A stretch of 64,000 nucleotides of DNA. It comes from JBJXHN01 sp046233135. GTDB lineage: Bacteria > Pseudomonadota > Alphaproteobacteria > Rhodospirillales > Rhodospirillaceae. Below are positions 18,588 to 28,285 of the stretch, in pieces. Position 1 is the stretch's first letter. Every line of letters starts with the position of its first letter. The DNA lies in NCBI GenBank assembly GCA_046233135.1, contig JBJXHN010000001.1, positions 1,054,001-1,118,000 on the forward strand, written 5' to 3'. The notes under the pieces are model-generated. The model did no database searches. It was given only the letters and a program-made list of their open reading frames with translations, and was not told the DNA's origin. Made by a program: the position numbers and the translations under genes.

Positions 18588-19406
18588 ATGTGGATACCGA
18601 CCAGCGGGAACTCGATCATCGACGAGGATCATCGCACCCTCACCGAGTCCCTTAAGGCCATCGAAACCCACCTGCGCGACGGCATCGACCGACCGGCATT
18701 GATCCGTCACCTGCGGGATTTCCTGGAACAGGTGAGCGGCCATTTCACGGTTGAGGAGGCAATCATGCGCGGGGCCGGCTATGCCCGCGCCCGGGAACAT
18801 GCGAACACCCACCACACGCTGCTGTCGACCATGAATACCCTGATCGGCACCCTGGAAAACGACCCGCCAGCCCCGACAATGGCCGTCTGCGACCGCGTCA
18901 TCGATCTGCTGTTCGAACATGAACTGGTGGAGGACAGCGACTACTGGGCCTGCCTGCGCAACATCACCACCTCGGTCATCGATCCCTGGCCCGAAGACCT
19001 GACCGTCGGGATAGAACGGATCGACAGCCACCACCGGGCGCTGGCGGGTTTCCTGGACCGGTTGAATGTGCCGGACGTGAAGAACGACCGGACCGCCCTG
19101 GTTCGCTCCTTAGCCGAACTGCTGACCCTGTCCGATCATCATTTCCAGACGGAAAAGCAGCTGTGGAGCGAGATCGACGGCCTGGATCCGGAGTTCGCGG
19201 TACAGCATGACGCAGCCCACGCCAGCTTGCAGGAAAGCCTCGGCCGGATGACGCCAAGGCTGCGGGACGGATCGTTGGATCTCAATGACTTTCTGGAAGA
19301 TTTCCTGGTCTTCTGGCTCGTCGACCACATCCGCACCTACGACGTTCCCCACTTCCGCCAGATCATCGCAAAAGTGGGACCGCAGGTCGCCGCCACACTG
19401 GAATAA
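18588..19406 (+). CDS. Tandem bacteriohemerythrin protein
   Basis: The 272 residues contain two hemerythrin four-helix bundles in a row. Di-iron ligands of the first: DEDHRTL, HFTVEE, HANTHH and HELVED. Those of the second: DSHHRAL, HFQTEK, HDAAH and HIRTYD. Each bundle binds O2 at a non-heme di-iron site in the cytoplasm, as used for O2 sensing or delivery in microaerophilic, motile bacteria. Most bacteriohemerythrins are single-domain, so the duplication is notable. A GGGG-rich site lies before the ATG. Confidence 0.9.
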   Translation: MWIPTSGNSIIDEDHRTLTESLKAIETHLRDGIDRPALIRHLRDFLEQVSGHFTVEEAIMRGAGYARAREHANTHHTLLSTMNTLIGTLENDPPAPTMAVCDRVIDLLFEHELVEDSDYWACLRNITTSVIDPWPEDLTVGIERIDSHHRALAGFLDRLNVPDVKNDRTALVRSLAELLTLSDHHFQTEKQLWSEIDGLDPEFAVQHDAAHASLQESLGRMTPRLRDGSLDLNDFLEDFLVFWLVDHIRTYDVPHFRQIIAKVGPQVAATLE

Positions 19407-19572
19407 CCGCGCGGCCTTTCTCCTGCCTGCTGGTCACCACTTCCTTTTTTTCGCTGATTTCGCCGCTCCGTGACCACCGTCACTGAGACGGTCGGGCTAT
19501 GGGTGCATGCTTTCTTCATCGACGGGGCAGAACGCTTCGTCTCCCCAGACACCGACAGCAAGGATTGCTCCC

Positions 19573-20379
19573 ATGGCTCACTCTCTGCGCCGCGCCGTGT
19601 CCCGCCGCCCTTTCTTCCGCAGCAACACGCCCCTGGCGTTGACGATTTCTTGCGGCCTGACGCTGGCCATAACCGCCACCGCCACGCCTGCCGCCGCTTT
19701 CGAACGGAACAAGGCGCCTGCCGGCAGCATCACCCGCACCCTGGGGCCGAACGCCGGGACCACCGTGCAGGGAACCCGCGCGATCACCGGCAATGCGGCC
19801 ACCAGTACCTTTTCGGGCACCGGCACCCGGGGCAAAAGCGCCTTCGGCACCGCAACCTCAACCATCGGCAACGGCGCGGCGAGCGCATCGGGCCATGTGG
19901 CCACCTCCACCGGCCGGTCCGCCGACATCGCGGTTCAGGGCATGGCGGGCAAGGGCAGCGCCCAGGGGTCGGGCAGCGTCGGTACGGCGCAGGGCTATGG
20001 TGCCCAGGGTCAGGGGCGCCGTACCACCATCGGTGACACCACCACCGGCACCGGTTCGGTGACCACCAACAGCGGCTACTCGGCCACCGGTGCCCGCACC
20101 GCCACCCGCACCGACGGCGCCATGAGCGGATCGTCCACGGTGACCACCGGCGGCGGCCATTCGATGACCACCGCCAGTCAGGCGACCAGGAACGACGACG
20201 GCACGGGCACCGTATCCGGCGGCGTCACCACCGCTGGCGGCCATGGGGTCGACGGGTCTGCCACCGGAACCAAGGACGGTGGTGAAGTTACGGTTTCCAC
20301 CGCGGGCGGCCAGTCGGCCACGGTCGGCTACGGCAGCCAGTCCGCACGGCCCCGCCTGTTCGGCGCCAGCCGCAACTGA
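19573..20379 (+). CDS. Secreted Gly/Thr/Ser-rich repetitive protein
   Basis: A 268-residue protein with an N-terminal signal peptide (basic start, hydrophobic LALTISCGLTLAITATA, likely cleavage after TPAAA near residue 41). The remainder is low-complexity, rich in Gly, Thr, Ser and Ala with recurring TGTG, TTGGGH and SATG patterns, and has no cysteines. It resembles beta-solenoid or extracellular-matrix-like sequences and some periplasmic proteins of unknown function. The start at 19573 has an AGGA site and fits the signal peptide. A strong terminator follows. I do not recognise a named family. Confidence 0.75.
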   Translation: MAHSLRRAVSRRPFFRSNTPLALTISCGLTLAITATATPAAAFERNKAPAGSITRTLGPNAGTTVQGTRAITGNAATSTFSGTGTRGKSAFGTATSTIGNGAASASGHVATSTGRSADIAVQGMAGKGSAQGSGSVGTAQGYGAQGQGRRTTIGDTTTGTGSVTTNSGYSATGARTATRTDGAMSGSSTVTTGGGHSMTTASQATRNDDGTGTVSGGVTTAGGHGVDGSATGTKDGGEVTVSTAGGQSATVGYGSQSARPRLFGASRN

Positions 20380-20490
20380 GGTTCCCCGCCTGCTGTCCGG
20401 CGGTCGCAGCCGCCTTGCAGAAGACGGGACCGGCCGGTCGCAGCCGGCCAGACGCAGTGCAGAGCAGTGCCTTCTTCATGGAGCCTTTCC

Positions 20491-20523
20491 GGCGCGGCCC
20501 CCTCGGACCGCGCCGCTTTTTTT
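20491..20523 (+). terminator. Rho-independent terminator
   Basis: GGCGCGG (20491-20497) pairs with CCGCGCC (20508-20514) and is followed by GCTTTTTTT. It ends transcription of the secreted repetitive protein gene. Confidence 0.85.
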
Positions 20524-20683
20524 GGCATTTCGTCGCGGTATTGAAAAAAATTGTTGATTGGTGATTCCCGTCACAGCCGCTCACCGCGTCCCGCCCTACA
20601 TTGATCCTCGTTGACGGCGATTGACGCCGCACCCGTTCAGAAAGACACGCTTCAACACGTGTTTCCAGAAAGGAGACCCCATC

Positions 20684-20890
20684 ATGACCTCCGCCACCAT
20701 GAGCGCTTCCACCTCCTCTTCTGTTTCCCGCGGCCTGTTTTCCGCCCGCTGCCGCACCTGCGTCGGCCTGGCCCTGGTCAGCCTGGCCTGTCTGGCCGTG
20801 CTGATGCTGGGTGGCCAGGGCAGCGAACCGACCCTGGGCGCCCTGCTGAACACCGGCACCACTCCGCCGGGACCGATCGGCACCATCTGA
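20684..20890 (+). CDS. Small single-span membrane protein
   Basis: A 68-residue hypothetical protein. It has a Ser/Thr-rich start, a short basic stretch, one hydrophobic helix (VGLALVSLACLAVLMLGG) and a short Gly/Pro-rich tail. AAGGAG lies eight bases before the ATG, which strongly supports translation from 20684 rather than from an upstream in-frame start. No family recognised. Confidence 0.6.
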   Translation: MTSATMSASTSSSVSRGLFSARCRTCVGLALVSLACLAVLMLGGQGSEPTLGALLNTGTTPPGPIGTI

Positions 20891-21087
20891 TCGCCATCCG
20901 TGCCGCTTCCGGCCACCGGGTCCGTCTCCCGGCGTCCGGAAGCGGCACTTTTGTTCCGGTGCCGTGAAGACGATCCCATGAAGGCTGGCGAGCATCTTCG
21001 CCGCAGGGCACACAGCAGTGTTGTCCCCTTCCCCGAGGCTGCGCATGATGCGGATGACAACCGTTTCGTCCTTGTTCGAGAGGCCCC

Positions 21088-21726
21088 ATGCGCGCAGCCA
21101 TTATTCCCGTGACGCCCTTCCAGCAGAACGCCACCCTGATCTGGTGCCCGGAAACGCGGGCGGCCGCCATCGTCGATCCCGGTGGGGACGTCGACCGTCT
21201 GCTGGCCGCCGTCGCCGAGGCCGGAGTGACCCTGGAACGCCTGCTGGTTACCCACGGCCACCTGGATCATGCCGGCGGCGTGGCCGAATTGCAGGAACGC
21301 CTGGGGCTGCCGGTGGAAGGGCCGCACAAGGATGATGCCTTCCTGACCGAAGGCATGGCCGAGCAGGCCCGCATGTTCGGCTTTCCCGAAGGCCGTCCCT
21401 TCACGCCCGACCGCTGGCTGGAAAACGGCGATACGGTCACCGTCGGCAATCAGACCCTGGACGTGGTCCATTGCCCCGGCCATACGCCCGGCCATGTGGT
21501 CTATGTCCATGCCGGCGAGCGTCTGGCCCAGGTGGGCGACGTACTGTTCCGGGGATCTATCGGCCGTACCGATTTCCCCCGGGGAAACCACGCCGATCTG
21601 ATCCGATCGATCCGGGAACGGTTGTTTCCGCTGGGCGACGACCTCACCTTCATTCCGGGCCATGGCCCCACATCGACCATCGGCGCCGAACGGCGTTCCA
21701 ATCCCTATGTCCGGCAGGAGGGCTGA
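21088..21726 (+). CDS. MBL-fold metallo-hydrolase, glyoxalase II-like
   Basis: The 212-residue enzyme has THGHLDHAGG (the HxHxDH metal site), VVHCPGHTPGHVVY, GDVLFRGSIGRTDF and a final HGPTSTIGAERRSNPY. This is the pattern of YcbL/GloB-like type II glyoxalases, which hydrolyse S-lactoylglutathione or related thioesters with a binuclear metal centre. The next gene starts one base after its stop, so both form an operon. Confidence 0.88.
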   Translation: MRAAIIPVTPFQQNATLIWCPETRAAAIVDPGGDVDRLLAAVAEAGVTLERLLVTHGHLDHAGGVAELQERLGLPVEGPHKDDAFLTEGMAEQARMFGFPEGRPFTPDRWLENGDTVTVGNQTLDVVHCPGHTPGHVVYVHAGERLAQVGDVLFRGSIGRTDFPRGNHADLIRSIRERLFPLGDDLTFIPGHGPTSTIGAERRSNPYVRQEG

Positions 21727-22059
21727 ATGTACGTGGCAATGAACCGCTTCCGTATCCGCAAGGGTGGAGAGGAAACCTTCGAAACCATCTGGCGGGAGCG
21801 GGAGAGCCATCTGGAGACCGTTCCGGGATTCGTCTCCTTCCACCTGCTGCGCGGACCGGAGGCGGAAGACCACACCCTTTACGCCTCTCATACCGTCTGG
21901 CAGGCCGAGGAAAATTTCATCGGATGGACCAAATCCGAGCAGTTCCGCAAGGCGCACGCGAACGCCGGAGCGGCGTCAACTCGGGACATCTACCTTGGTC
22001 CACCCCAGTTCGAAGGCTTTACCGCCGTTATCTCACAACTGCCCGGTCAGGGGTCCTGA
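21727..22059 (+). CDS. ABM-family heme-degrading-monooxygenase-like protein
   Basis: This 110-residue single ABM domain starts MYVAMNRFRIRKGGEETFE and continues with GFVSFHLLRGPE and YASHTVWQAEENFIGWTKS, the pattern of IsdG/HmuQ-like proteins. These dimeric enzymes cleave heme or oxidise small aromatics. No heme-uptake genes are nearby, so heme as substrate is not established. It directly follows the MBL gene. Confidence 0.75.
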   Translation: MYVAMNRFRIRKGGEETFETIWRERESHLETVPGFVSFHLLRGPEAEDHTLYASHTVWQAEENFIGWTKSEQFRKAHANAGAASTRDIYLGPPQFEGFTAVISQLPGQGS

Positions 22060-22246
22060 GACCCGCACAAATCCTGACATTTCCCTTGCCAACATTGGGG
22101 CGCACGCCCATGTTCTTCCCAATCGAAGAATCCTTGGGCCGCATTCGAGTCCCCCCAAAGACTGCCGGTACGCGTTTCCCAAAGGTGCATTTGATGGCCA
22201 CGGCGCATGGGGCGTCGTCGGCAACGCCAGATTGGGAGACGACCGC

Positions 22247-22453
22247 ATGTCCACTGGCATCGTGAAATGGTTCAACGCCACGAAGGGCTATGGCTTCATC
22301 CAGCCGGATGAAGGCGGCAACGATGTGTTCGTGCACATCACCGCCGTGCAGCGGGCCGGCATGACCGGGCTGCAGGAAGGCCAGAAGCTGTCCTTCGAGC
22401 TCGAACGCGGGCGTAACGGCAAGATGGCCGCCGCCAACCTGCAGGCCATGTAA
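22247..22453 (+). CDS. cspA: CspA-family cold-shock protein
   Basis: A 68-residue cold-shock domain with the RNA-binding motifs KGYGFIQPD (RNP1) and VFVHITAV (RNP2), and GIVKWFNATKGYG at the start. It acts as a single-stranded nucleic acid chaperone. The leader of about 190 bases between the previous gene and this ATG is long, as for cold-shock mRNAs whose 5' region is thermoregulated. Confidence 0.95.
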   Translation: MSTGIVKWFNATKGYGFIQPDEGGNDVFVHITAVQRAGMTGLQEGQKLSFELERGRNGKMAAANLQAM

Positions 22454-22636
22454 GCATCGGTTCGTCCAGTACGGCGGTCCTTTGATGGCTGTTAGAGTAT
22501 TTCCCTTTGCGACCTGGCGGCAGCAGGCCGCATCGGTCCGGGGGGCACTTTCTGCGAATGTCCGGTTACGTCCCATAGGCCATGGCCCGGCCTGATTGGA
22601 GATAATGTCCGGTCTGCCTGTCGCCGAAAAACGAAG

Positions 22637-22670
22637 CGGGGCGGTTCCTTGAGGGGAGCCGCCCCGTTTT
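22637..22670. terminator. Bidirectional terminator between cspA and chemoreceptor 1
   Basis: CGGGGCGG (22637-22644) and CCGCCCCG (22659-22666) form the stem, flanked by AAAACGAAG on the left and TTTT on the right. It can terminate both the cspA and the receptor transcripts. It resembles the hairpin downstream of receptor 2. Confidence 0.85.
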
Positions 22671-22696
22671 CGTTCTCACAGCCCGCCGTCTCCTGT

Positions 22697-25078
22697 TCAG
22701 GCGACCTTCTTCAGCCGCGCCAAGAACGCGCTGGCCGCGCGGTCCAGATCCCGGGCACGCACCCCCATTTCCTGCACCTGGGACAGCATGCTATCCGCCA
22801 GGGCGCCGCTTTCCCGGTTGGCTTCGGCTACCGAGGTGATGTTGCTGTCCACATCCGCCGTACCTATGGCGGCCTGCTGAATGTTGGCGCTGATTTCCGC
22901 TGTCGCTTCCGTCTGCTGCTCCACCGCATTGGCCACGGCGCGGGTGATCTCGCCGATGCGGCTGATCGTCCCGGAGATTCCCTGCATGGCGTTCACCGCC
23001 TCGCCGGACGCCAGCTGCATACCTTCGATCTGCTGACGGATTTCCTCGGTTGCCCGGGCGGTCTGATTGGCCAGGGCCTTGACCTCGCCGGCAACCACCG
23101 CAAAGCCCTTGCCCGCTTCTCCGGCCCGCGCCGCTTCGATGGACGCGTTCAGGGACAGCAGGTTGGTCTGGCTGGCGATGGTGGAAATCAGCTCCACCAC
23201 CTCGCCGATCTTCTGGGCAGCGTCGGCCAGCCCCTCCACGGTGTCGTTGGTCCGATCCATGTCCCGGGCGGCAGCATCGGCCACGCCGGTAGCCTCGGTG
23301 ACCTGACGGCGGATTTCCGTTATGGAAGCGGCCAGCTCTTCGGTGGAGGCAGCGACCGCATTCACGTTGGCGCTGGCTTCCACTGAAGCAGAAGCAATCG
23401 CCGTGGACCGCTCGTTGGTTTCCAGGGTCTTCTGCGAGACAACTTCCGCCGCCTTTTCCAGCTCGCCGGACGCCTGTTCCACCGACTTGGCGATACCAAT
23501 GACCTTCTGTTCGAAGTCGACCGCCCGGCGCACCTCCTCGCTGACGAGGGTCCAGGTCAGCAGCGGCCCCACGTAGTCCCCCTTCTGGTTCCGGATGGCG
23601 GTGACGCGCAGCTGCAAATGTTCAGGCCCCAGCTTGATCCGCGCGGAATACGGCAGGTTGGCAGGATCCTGCATCATCTTGCGGATGCGCCCTGAATTGC
23701 CGTGGAAGATGTCGATGGACTGGCCTTGCATATCATCCACCTTACAGGGCAGCAGATGCTCGATACTTTTCAGCATCTCGATACAGCCCTTGTTCATGTA
23801 GGTGATGTTCAGCATCTCGCCTTCAGCCATCATCACGTTGTTGTTCATCTCTTCAAGGATCTGGCCGCGCCGGAAGACCAGATGTACCGTGTCGCGCAAG
23901 GCCAGAAGCGCGCGCACCATCTGGCCGATTTCCACCAGCTGTCCCTTTGCCGAGATCGCAATATCGCATTCCCCGCCCTTGGCCAGGCAGGTCAGGCTCT
24001 CGTTCACCTTGCCGATGGGCCGGATCACCTTCCATTCCAGGGCCATGACCCCGCCGACCACGGCGATCAGGGTCAGCAGGACCAGCACGCCATCGACCAC
24101 CAGTCCGCTGATGAGATCCCTCTTCCAGGCGCCCAGGATTCCCTGGACGCGGGCCGCCGTGCGCTCCCGGGCCGTGTCGAGCGCGGTCATCGGAACCTGA
24201 ATGCCGTCGATCCACGCCGAAGCAGTGATTGGTTCTCCGGCCCTGCTGCCGCTGCCGGTTACGGAGCCCTGAACAAGGGCCTCCAGCCGCTGGTCGAATT
24301 CCTGCTCATACAGGGCATGATCCAGCACCAGCAGGCCGGCGAAGTCCGCATCGAACGAAGCGGTCAGGTTGTCCACCGTCCGCCAGCCCATATCCGCCAA
24401 GGCACGATTGGCGGCAATGGCCTCGAAATCTTCCCGGGTCAGCGTCCGCTGTTCCCACAGCACATCCAGGGCGATAGAGCGCAGGGCCACGGACGCCATG
24501 CCCACTTCGGCCATGCTGTCGCGCAAAGAGAAGGCTTCGACCACGCTCTGTGGCACGGCCTCGGGCAGTTGAACCTCCATCAGACGACGCAGGGATGCCA
24601 GGGACCGCTGGGCATGGACCACCGCACTGTCCCAGGCTTCATGTGCGGCGTGCCTGGCCTCCCGTTCTCCTCTTCCCTCGGCTTCGGCGATCAAGCGCAT
24701 CCCGGCCGTCCGCAAGGCCGCAACGGCGTCGACCACCGCGCTCCGGCGCTCGGCCACCAAATCCGGCCGATCGACATCCATATCCGACAGCAAGGCAATT
24801 GCCTGGCCCAGGCGAGTATCCACCTGGGTCCGGATGTCGTCCAGGCGGGCGGCGGTAAAGGCGCTGCCGCCGCCTTCGCCAATCCCTTCCACGGCGATCA
24901 CTTCGCCAACCAGCGCACCGTTCACCCCCAGCAGGGCTTCGCTGAGATCATTGATGCCTTGGGCATGCTCTTCCATGACCAAGTGGGAAACGGCATCCAC
25001 GACACGGAAAAGAACCGCTCCCACAAGCAGTAAAGCGACAAAAACCATAACACTTGAGATCAGAACACGAACTTTCAT
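22697..25078 (-). CDS. Methyl-accepting chemotaxis protein with PAS domain, copy 1
   Basis: A 793-residue chemoreceptor. TM1 is at residues 5-27, a helical periplasmic sensor spans about 28-320, TM2 about 323-347, a HAMP-like segment to ~400, a PAS-type domain about 403-515, and the methyl-accepting signalling domain about 540-765 with the tip motif around EAARAGEAGKGFAVVAGEVK. It should signal through CheA/CheW to the flagellar motor. It is a close paralogue of the next gene. The unusual cytoplasmic PAS after the HAMP suggests a second, redox- or ligand-linked input. Confidence 0.93.
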   Translation of the reverse strand: MKVRVLISSVMVFVALLLVGAVLFRVVDAVSHLVMEEHAQGINDLSEALLGVNGALVGEVIAVEGIGEGGGSAFTAARLDDIRTQVDTRLGQAIALLSDMDVDRPDLVAERRSAVVDAVAALRTAGMRLIAEAEGRGEREARHAAHEAWDSAVVHAQRSLASLRRLMEVQLPEAVPQSVVEAFSLRDSMAEVGMASVALRSIALDVLWEQRTLTREDFEAIAANRALADMGWRTVDNLTASFDADFAGLLVLDHALYEQEFDQRLEALVQGSVTGSGSRAGEPITASAWIDGIQVPMTALDTARERTAARVQGILGAWKRDLISGLVVDGVLVLLTLIAVVGGVMALEWKVIRPIGKVNESLTCLAKGGECDIAISAKGQLVEIGQMVRALLALRDTVHLVFRRGQILEEMNNNVMMAEGEMLNITYMNKGCIEMLKSIEHLLPCKVDDMQGQSIDIFHGNSGRIRKMMQDPANLPYSARIKLGPEHLQLRVTAIRNQKGDYVGPLLTWTLVSEEVRRAVDFEQKVIGIAKSVEQASGELEKAAEVVSQKTLETNERSTAIASASVEASANVNAVAASTEELAASITEIRRQVTEATGVADAAARDMDRTNDTVEGLADAAQKIGEVVELISTIASQTNLLSLNASIEAARAGEAGKGFAVVAGEVKALANQTARATEEIRQQIEGMQLASGEAVNAMQGISGTISRIGEITRAVANAVEQQTEATAEISANIQQAAIGTADVDSNITSVAEANRESGALADSMLSQVQEMGVRARDLDRAASAFLARLKKVA

Positions 25079-25402
25079 CGCCCGGCATTTCCCTTGCTGG
25101 AGGATTTTTTGGAGGATTGAATACCCCCAAAGGAGCTATCCCTACGAACGCAGCAAGACGTATGCCACGGGTGAATGCCATTCTCCGGCTCAGCCAGAAC
25201 ATCCTGCGCAAGAGAAAATCAAAAAGATTCCCGTCGCTAAGCTGAAATATCCCACGTTTTTACTGAATTCCAGGCGTTGTCAGAACCTGTTGCATTTCGC
25301 GAATCCGGCGAAAAGGCACCGCAATCCGGGCCAGAAATGCAGCCCAATGCATGTAGCTTTCGCAATTTGATACGACCGGTCAGTCTTCCACTCTTCCAAA
25401 CG
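25079..25402. other. Intergenic region between the two chemoreceptor genes
   Basis: Holds the upstream region of receptor 1 (AAGGGAA ribosome site about 12 bases before the ATG) and, towards the right, the spacer before the receptor 2 terminator. No gene or clear operator is seen. Confidence 0.35.
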
Positions 25403-25442
25403 AAAAGCGGGGCAGTTCCTCGAAGGGAACCGCCCCGCTTTT
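25403..25442. terminator. Terminator downstream of chemoreceptor 2
   Basis: AAAAGCGGGGC and GCCCCGCTTTT form an almost perfect long stem (with GTTCC/GGAAC inside) around a short loop. It is similar in sequence to the terminator after chemoreceptor 1, as expected if gene and terminator were duplicated together. Confidence 0.88.
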
Positions 25443-25486
25443 CAATACGAGGATAATGCCATACCCCCGTGCTGCACGCCCCCTTA

Positions 25487-27850
25487 TCAGGCCACCTTGT
25501 TCAGCCGTGCCAGGAACTCGCTGGCGGCTCGGTCCAGGTCCCGGGCGCGTATGCCCATATCCCGCACCTGGGACAGCATCGAATCCGCCAGAGTGCCGCT
25601 TTCCCGAGTGGCTTCGGCGACCGACGAGATATTGCTGTCCACATCCGCCGTACCGATGGCGGCCTGCTGGATGTTGGCGCTGATCTCTGCCGTCGCCTCC
25701 GTCTGCTGTTCCACGGCATTGGCCACGGCGCGGGTGATTTCGCCGATCCGGGTGATCGTCCCGGTGATCCCCTGCATGGCATCCACCGCCTCGCCAGAGG
25801 CCTGCTGCATGCCTTCGATCTGGCGGCGGATATCTTCCGTCGCCCGGGCGGTCTGATTCGCCAGGGCCTTGACCTCACCAGCGACCACCGCAAAGCCCTT
25901 GCCCGCTTCGCCGGCCCGGGCAGCTTCGATGGTGGCATTCAGGGACAGAAGATTGGTCTGGCTGGCGATGGTCGAAATCAGGTCTACCACTTCGCCAATC
26001 TTCAGGGCCGCGTTGGCCAGGCCTTCCACGGTGTCGTTGGTCCGGTCCATATCCAGCGCGGCCGCATCGGCCACCCCGGTGGCCTCACCCACCTGGCGGC
26101 GAATTTCGGTAATCGAGGCAGCCAGTTCCTCGGTGGAGGCTGCGACCGCATTCACGTTGGCACTGGCTTCCACCGAGGCAGAGGCAATCGCCGTGGAGCG
26201 TTCGTTGGTTTCCACGGCCTTCTGCTGCACTTCTGCTGCCGCCTGCTCCAGCTGGCCCGACGCCTGCTCCACGGCTTTCGAGATGCCGATGACCTTCTGT
26301 TCGAAGTCGACGGCCCGGCGCACTTCCTCGCTGACGATCGTCCAGGTCAGCAGCGGCCCCACATACTGGCCCTTCTTGTTCCGCACGGCGGATACACGCA
26401 GTTGCAGATGTTCCGGACCCAGCTGGATCCGGGCGCCATAGGGCAGGTTGGAGGGGTCTCGCAAAATCTTGCGCACCCGCTCCGGATTGGCATGGAACAT
26501 GTCGATGGACCGCCTGGGCATGTCGTCCACCTTGCAGGGCAGCAGATGTTCAATTGTCTTCAGGACCTCAATGCATCCCCGGTTCATGTAGGAGATTTCG
26601 AAGTTCTCCCCTTCGGCGAGCATGACGTTGTTGTTCATTTCCTCAAGGATCTGGCCGCGACGGAACGCCACATGCACCGTTTCCCGCAAGGTGTCGAGCG
26701 AGCGGATCATTTCGCGGATCTCGACAAGCTGCCCTTCGGGTTTCACGCCGACGCTGTCTTCATCACCTTGGGCCAGGTGGGTCAGACTGGCATTCACCAG
26801 GGCGATGGGGCGAACCACTTTCCGTTCCAGGGCAAGAATACCCCCCGCCACAGCCAACAGGGCCACCAGCATCAACACGCCGTCCCATATCAAGCCTGTA
26901 ACCAGATCGCTTTCCCAGGTGTCCAGGTATTGTTCCACGCTGGCAGCGGTCCTGCTCTGGGCATCCCGCAACGCTTTCAGCGGCGCATCAATGGCGGCAA
27001 TCCAGGTCGACGCATCGGTGGAGGACCCGGACCCGGCCTCGCGGCCCCGCACAACCTTGTCCAACAGGGCATCGAAGTCCTTCTCATACAGGGCCTGACT
27101 GCGGACCAGCGTGTCGGAAAATTCCGGGTCCAAGGCTCCCAGAACACGGTCTACGGCGCGCCATCCGATTTCTGCCCGGCTGCGGTTCCGCGCAATGGTT
27201 TCGAAGTCCGCGAGCCCAAGCCGTTCGCCTTCCCACAGCACATCCAGGGCAATGGAGCGCAACAGCAGCGACGCACTGCTGATCTCGGCCAGATTGTCGC
27301 GCAGCGCAAAGGCTTCCACGACGCTGAAAGGGACTTCCTCCGGTAGGTTGACTTCGACTGTCCGCCGCAATTGTGCCAGAGCCGCCGAAAAGGCCACGAC
27401 GGTCCCGTCCCAGGACTCATGGATGGCGTCTTTCCCCGGCTGTCCCTCGGCAGCAGCCGTGACCAAAGCCTGCCCGGCCGCCCGCAGCTTTGCCAGAAGC
27501 GCGACGAGATCGCCTTCGGCCGCGGACACACCCTCCAGAACACCGAAGCCATAGACCGAGATGTGCTGGCGCGCTTCGGAGAGACGGGCGTCCATCTCCG
27601 CCCGGGCTTCGGACAGCTGGGCCGTGGTGTATCCCTCGCCGCCGCCTTCACCGAGCCCTTCGACCGCCATCACCTCTCGAACGAAGGCCGCGTCCGCTCC
27701 TAACAGCGCCTTGCTCACGCCGTTGATGGCTTCCGCCCGATCCTCTGCTTCCAAGTGAGACCAGGCCTCGACCACCCGGGTCACGACCGTGCCAATCAAC
27801 AACACCGCCAGCAGCACCAAGGCGCTGGAAATCAGGACACGTACTCTCAT
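25487..27850 (-). CDS. Methyl-accepting chemotaxis protein with PAS domain, copy 2
   Basis: A 787-residue paralogue of the upstream-numbered receptor with the same order: TM1, ~290-residue periplasmic helical domain, TM2, HAMP-like region, PAS domain and signalling domain. The start at 27850 was selected because MRVRVLISS aligns with MKVRVLISS of copy 1 and AAGGA is eight bases upstream; the open frame extends 43 codons further without similarity. The signalling and PAS parts are nearly identical in the two receptors while the periplasmic domains have diverged, suggesting different ligands sensed with common output. Confidence 0.93.
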   Translation of the reverse strand: MRVRVLISSALVLLAVLLIGTVVTRVVEAWSHLEAEDRAEAINGVSKALLGADAAFVREVMAVEGLGEGGGEGYTTAQLSEARAEMDARLSEARQHISVYGFGVLEGVSAAEGDLVALLAKLRAAGQALVTAAAEGQPGKDAIHESWDGTVVAFSAALAQLRRTVEVNLPEEVPFSVVEAFALRDNLAEISSASLLLRSIALDVLWEGERLGLADFETIARNRSRAEIGWRAVDRVLGALDPEFSDTLVRSQALYEKDFDALLDKVVRGREAGSGSSTDASTWIAAIDAPLKALRDAQSRTAASVEQYLDTWESDLVTGLIWDGVLMLVALLAVAGGILALERKVVRPIALVNASLTHLAQGDEDSVGVKPEGQLVEIREMIRSLDTLRETVHVAFRRGQILEEMNNNVMLAEGENFEISYMNRGCIEVLKTIEHLLPCKVDDMPRRSIDMFHANPERVRKILRDPSNLPYGARIQLGPEHLQLRVSAVRNKKGQYVGPLLTWTIVSEEVRRAVDFEQKVIGISKAVEQASGQLEQAAAEVQQKAVETNERSTAIASASVEASANVNAVAASTEELAASITEIRRQVGEATGVADAAALDMDRTNDTVEGLANAALKIGEVVDLISTIASQTNLLSLNATIEAARAGEAGKGFAVVAGEVKALANQTARATEDIRRQIEGMQQASGEAVDAMQGITGTITRIGEITRAVANAVEQQTEATAEISANIQQAAIGTADVDSNISSVAEATRESGTLADSMLSQVRDMGIRARDLDRAASEFLARLNKVA

Positions 27851-28285
27851 CCGCCCAATCCTTCTCATCACGGCAGGTCGTTTTTGATTTCTTTGTTGAG
27901 CGACCCTGTGCTCGGCAACAAAGGGCAAGACCCATGCCACAACGGAACGGATGGACTTCGAGGAGCAGAAAGACCCCATATTTTATATTTTGCAAGAATC
28001 ATAACGGACTACCACTATTGGGCGCGAGACCCCCTGCGCCTCCATTTGCAGCGGATTTCGTCGCAAATCGCGAATCCCCCAAAAGGCTGTATCATTTTGG
28101 GCCAAATCACCAAAATTCAACAACACCCCCTCAAGACGAATAAATATACTCATATTTGTTGTATGACCGCCGACACCTTTATAGGCGTGCCGTCAAAAAA
28201 GTGTCGGAAAAGGCTTGATTCGGCTCGGGGCATCGGATAAAAACCGCTCCCTCAGACGGGTGGTGCGAGCCACCTTGTCCACGGC
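27851..28285. other. Intergenic region upstream of chemoreceptor 2 and tRNA-Glu
   Basis: About 435 bases with no recognisable gene. It should contain the promoters of the receptor (leftward) and the tRNA (rightward). The middle part is AT-richer than its surroundings; short open frames have no family signal. Confidence 0.35.
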
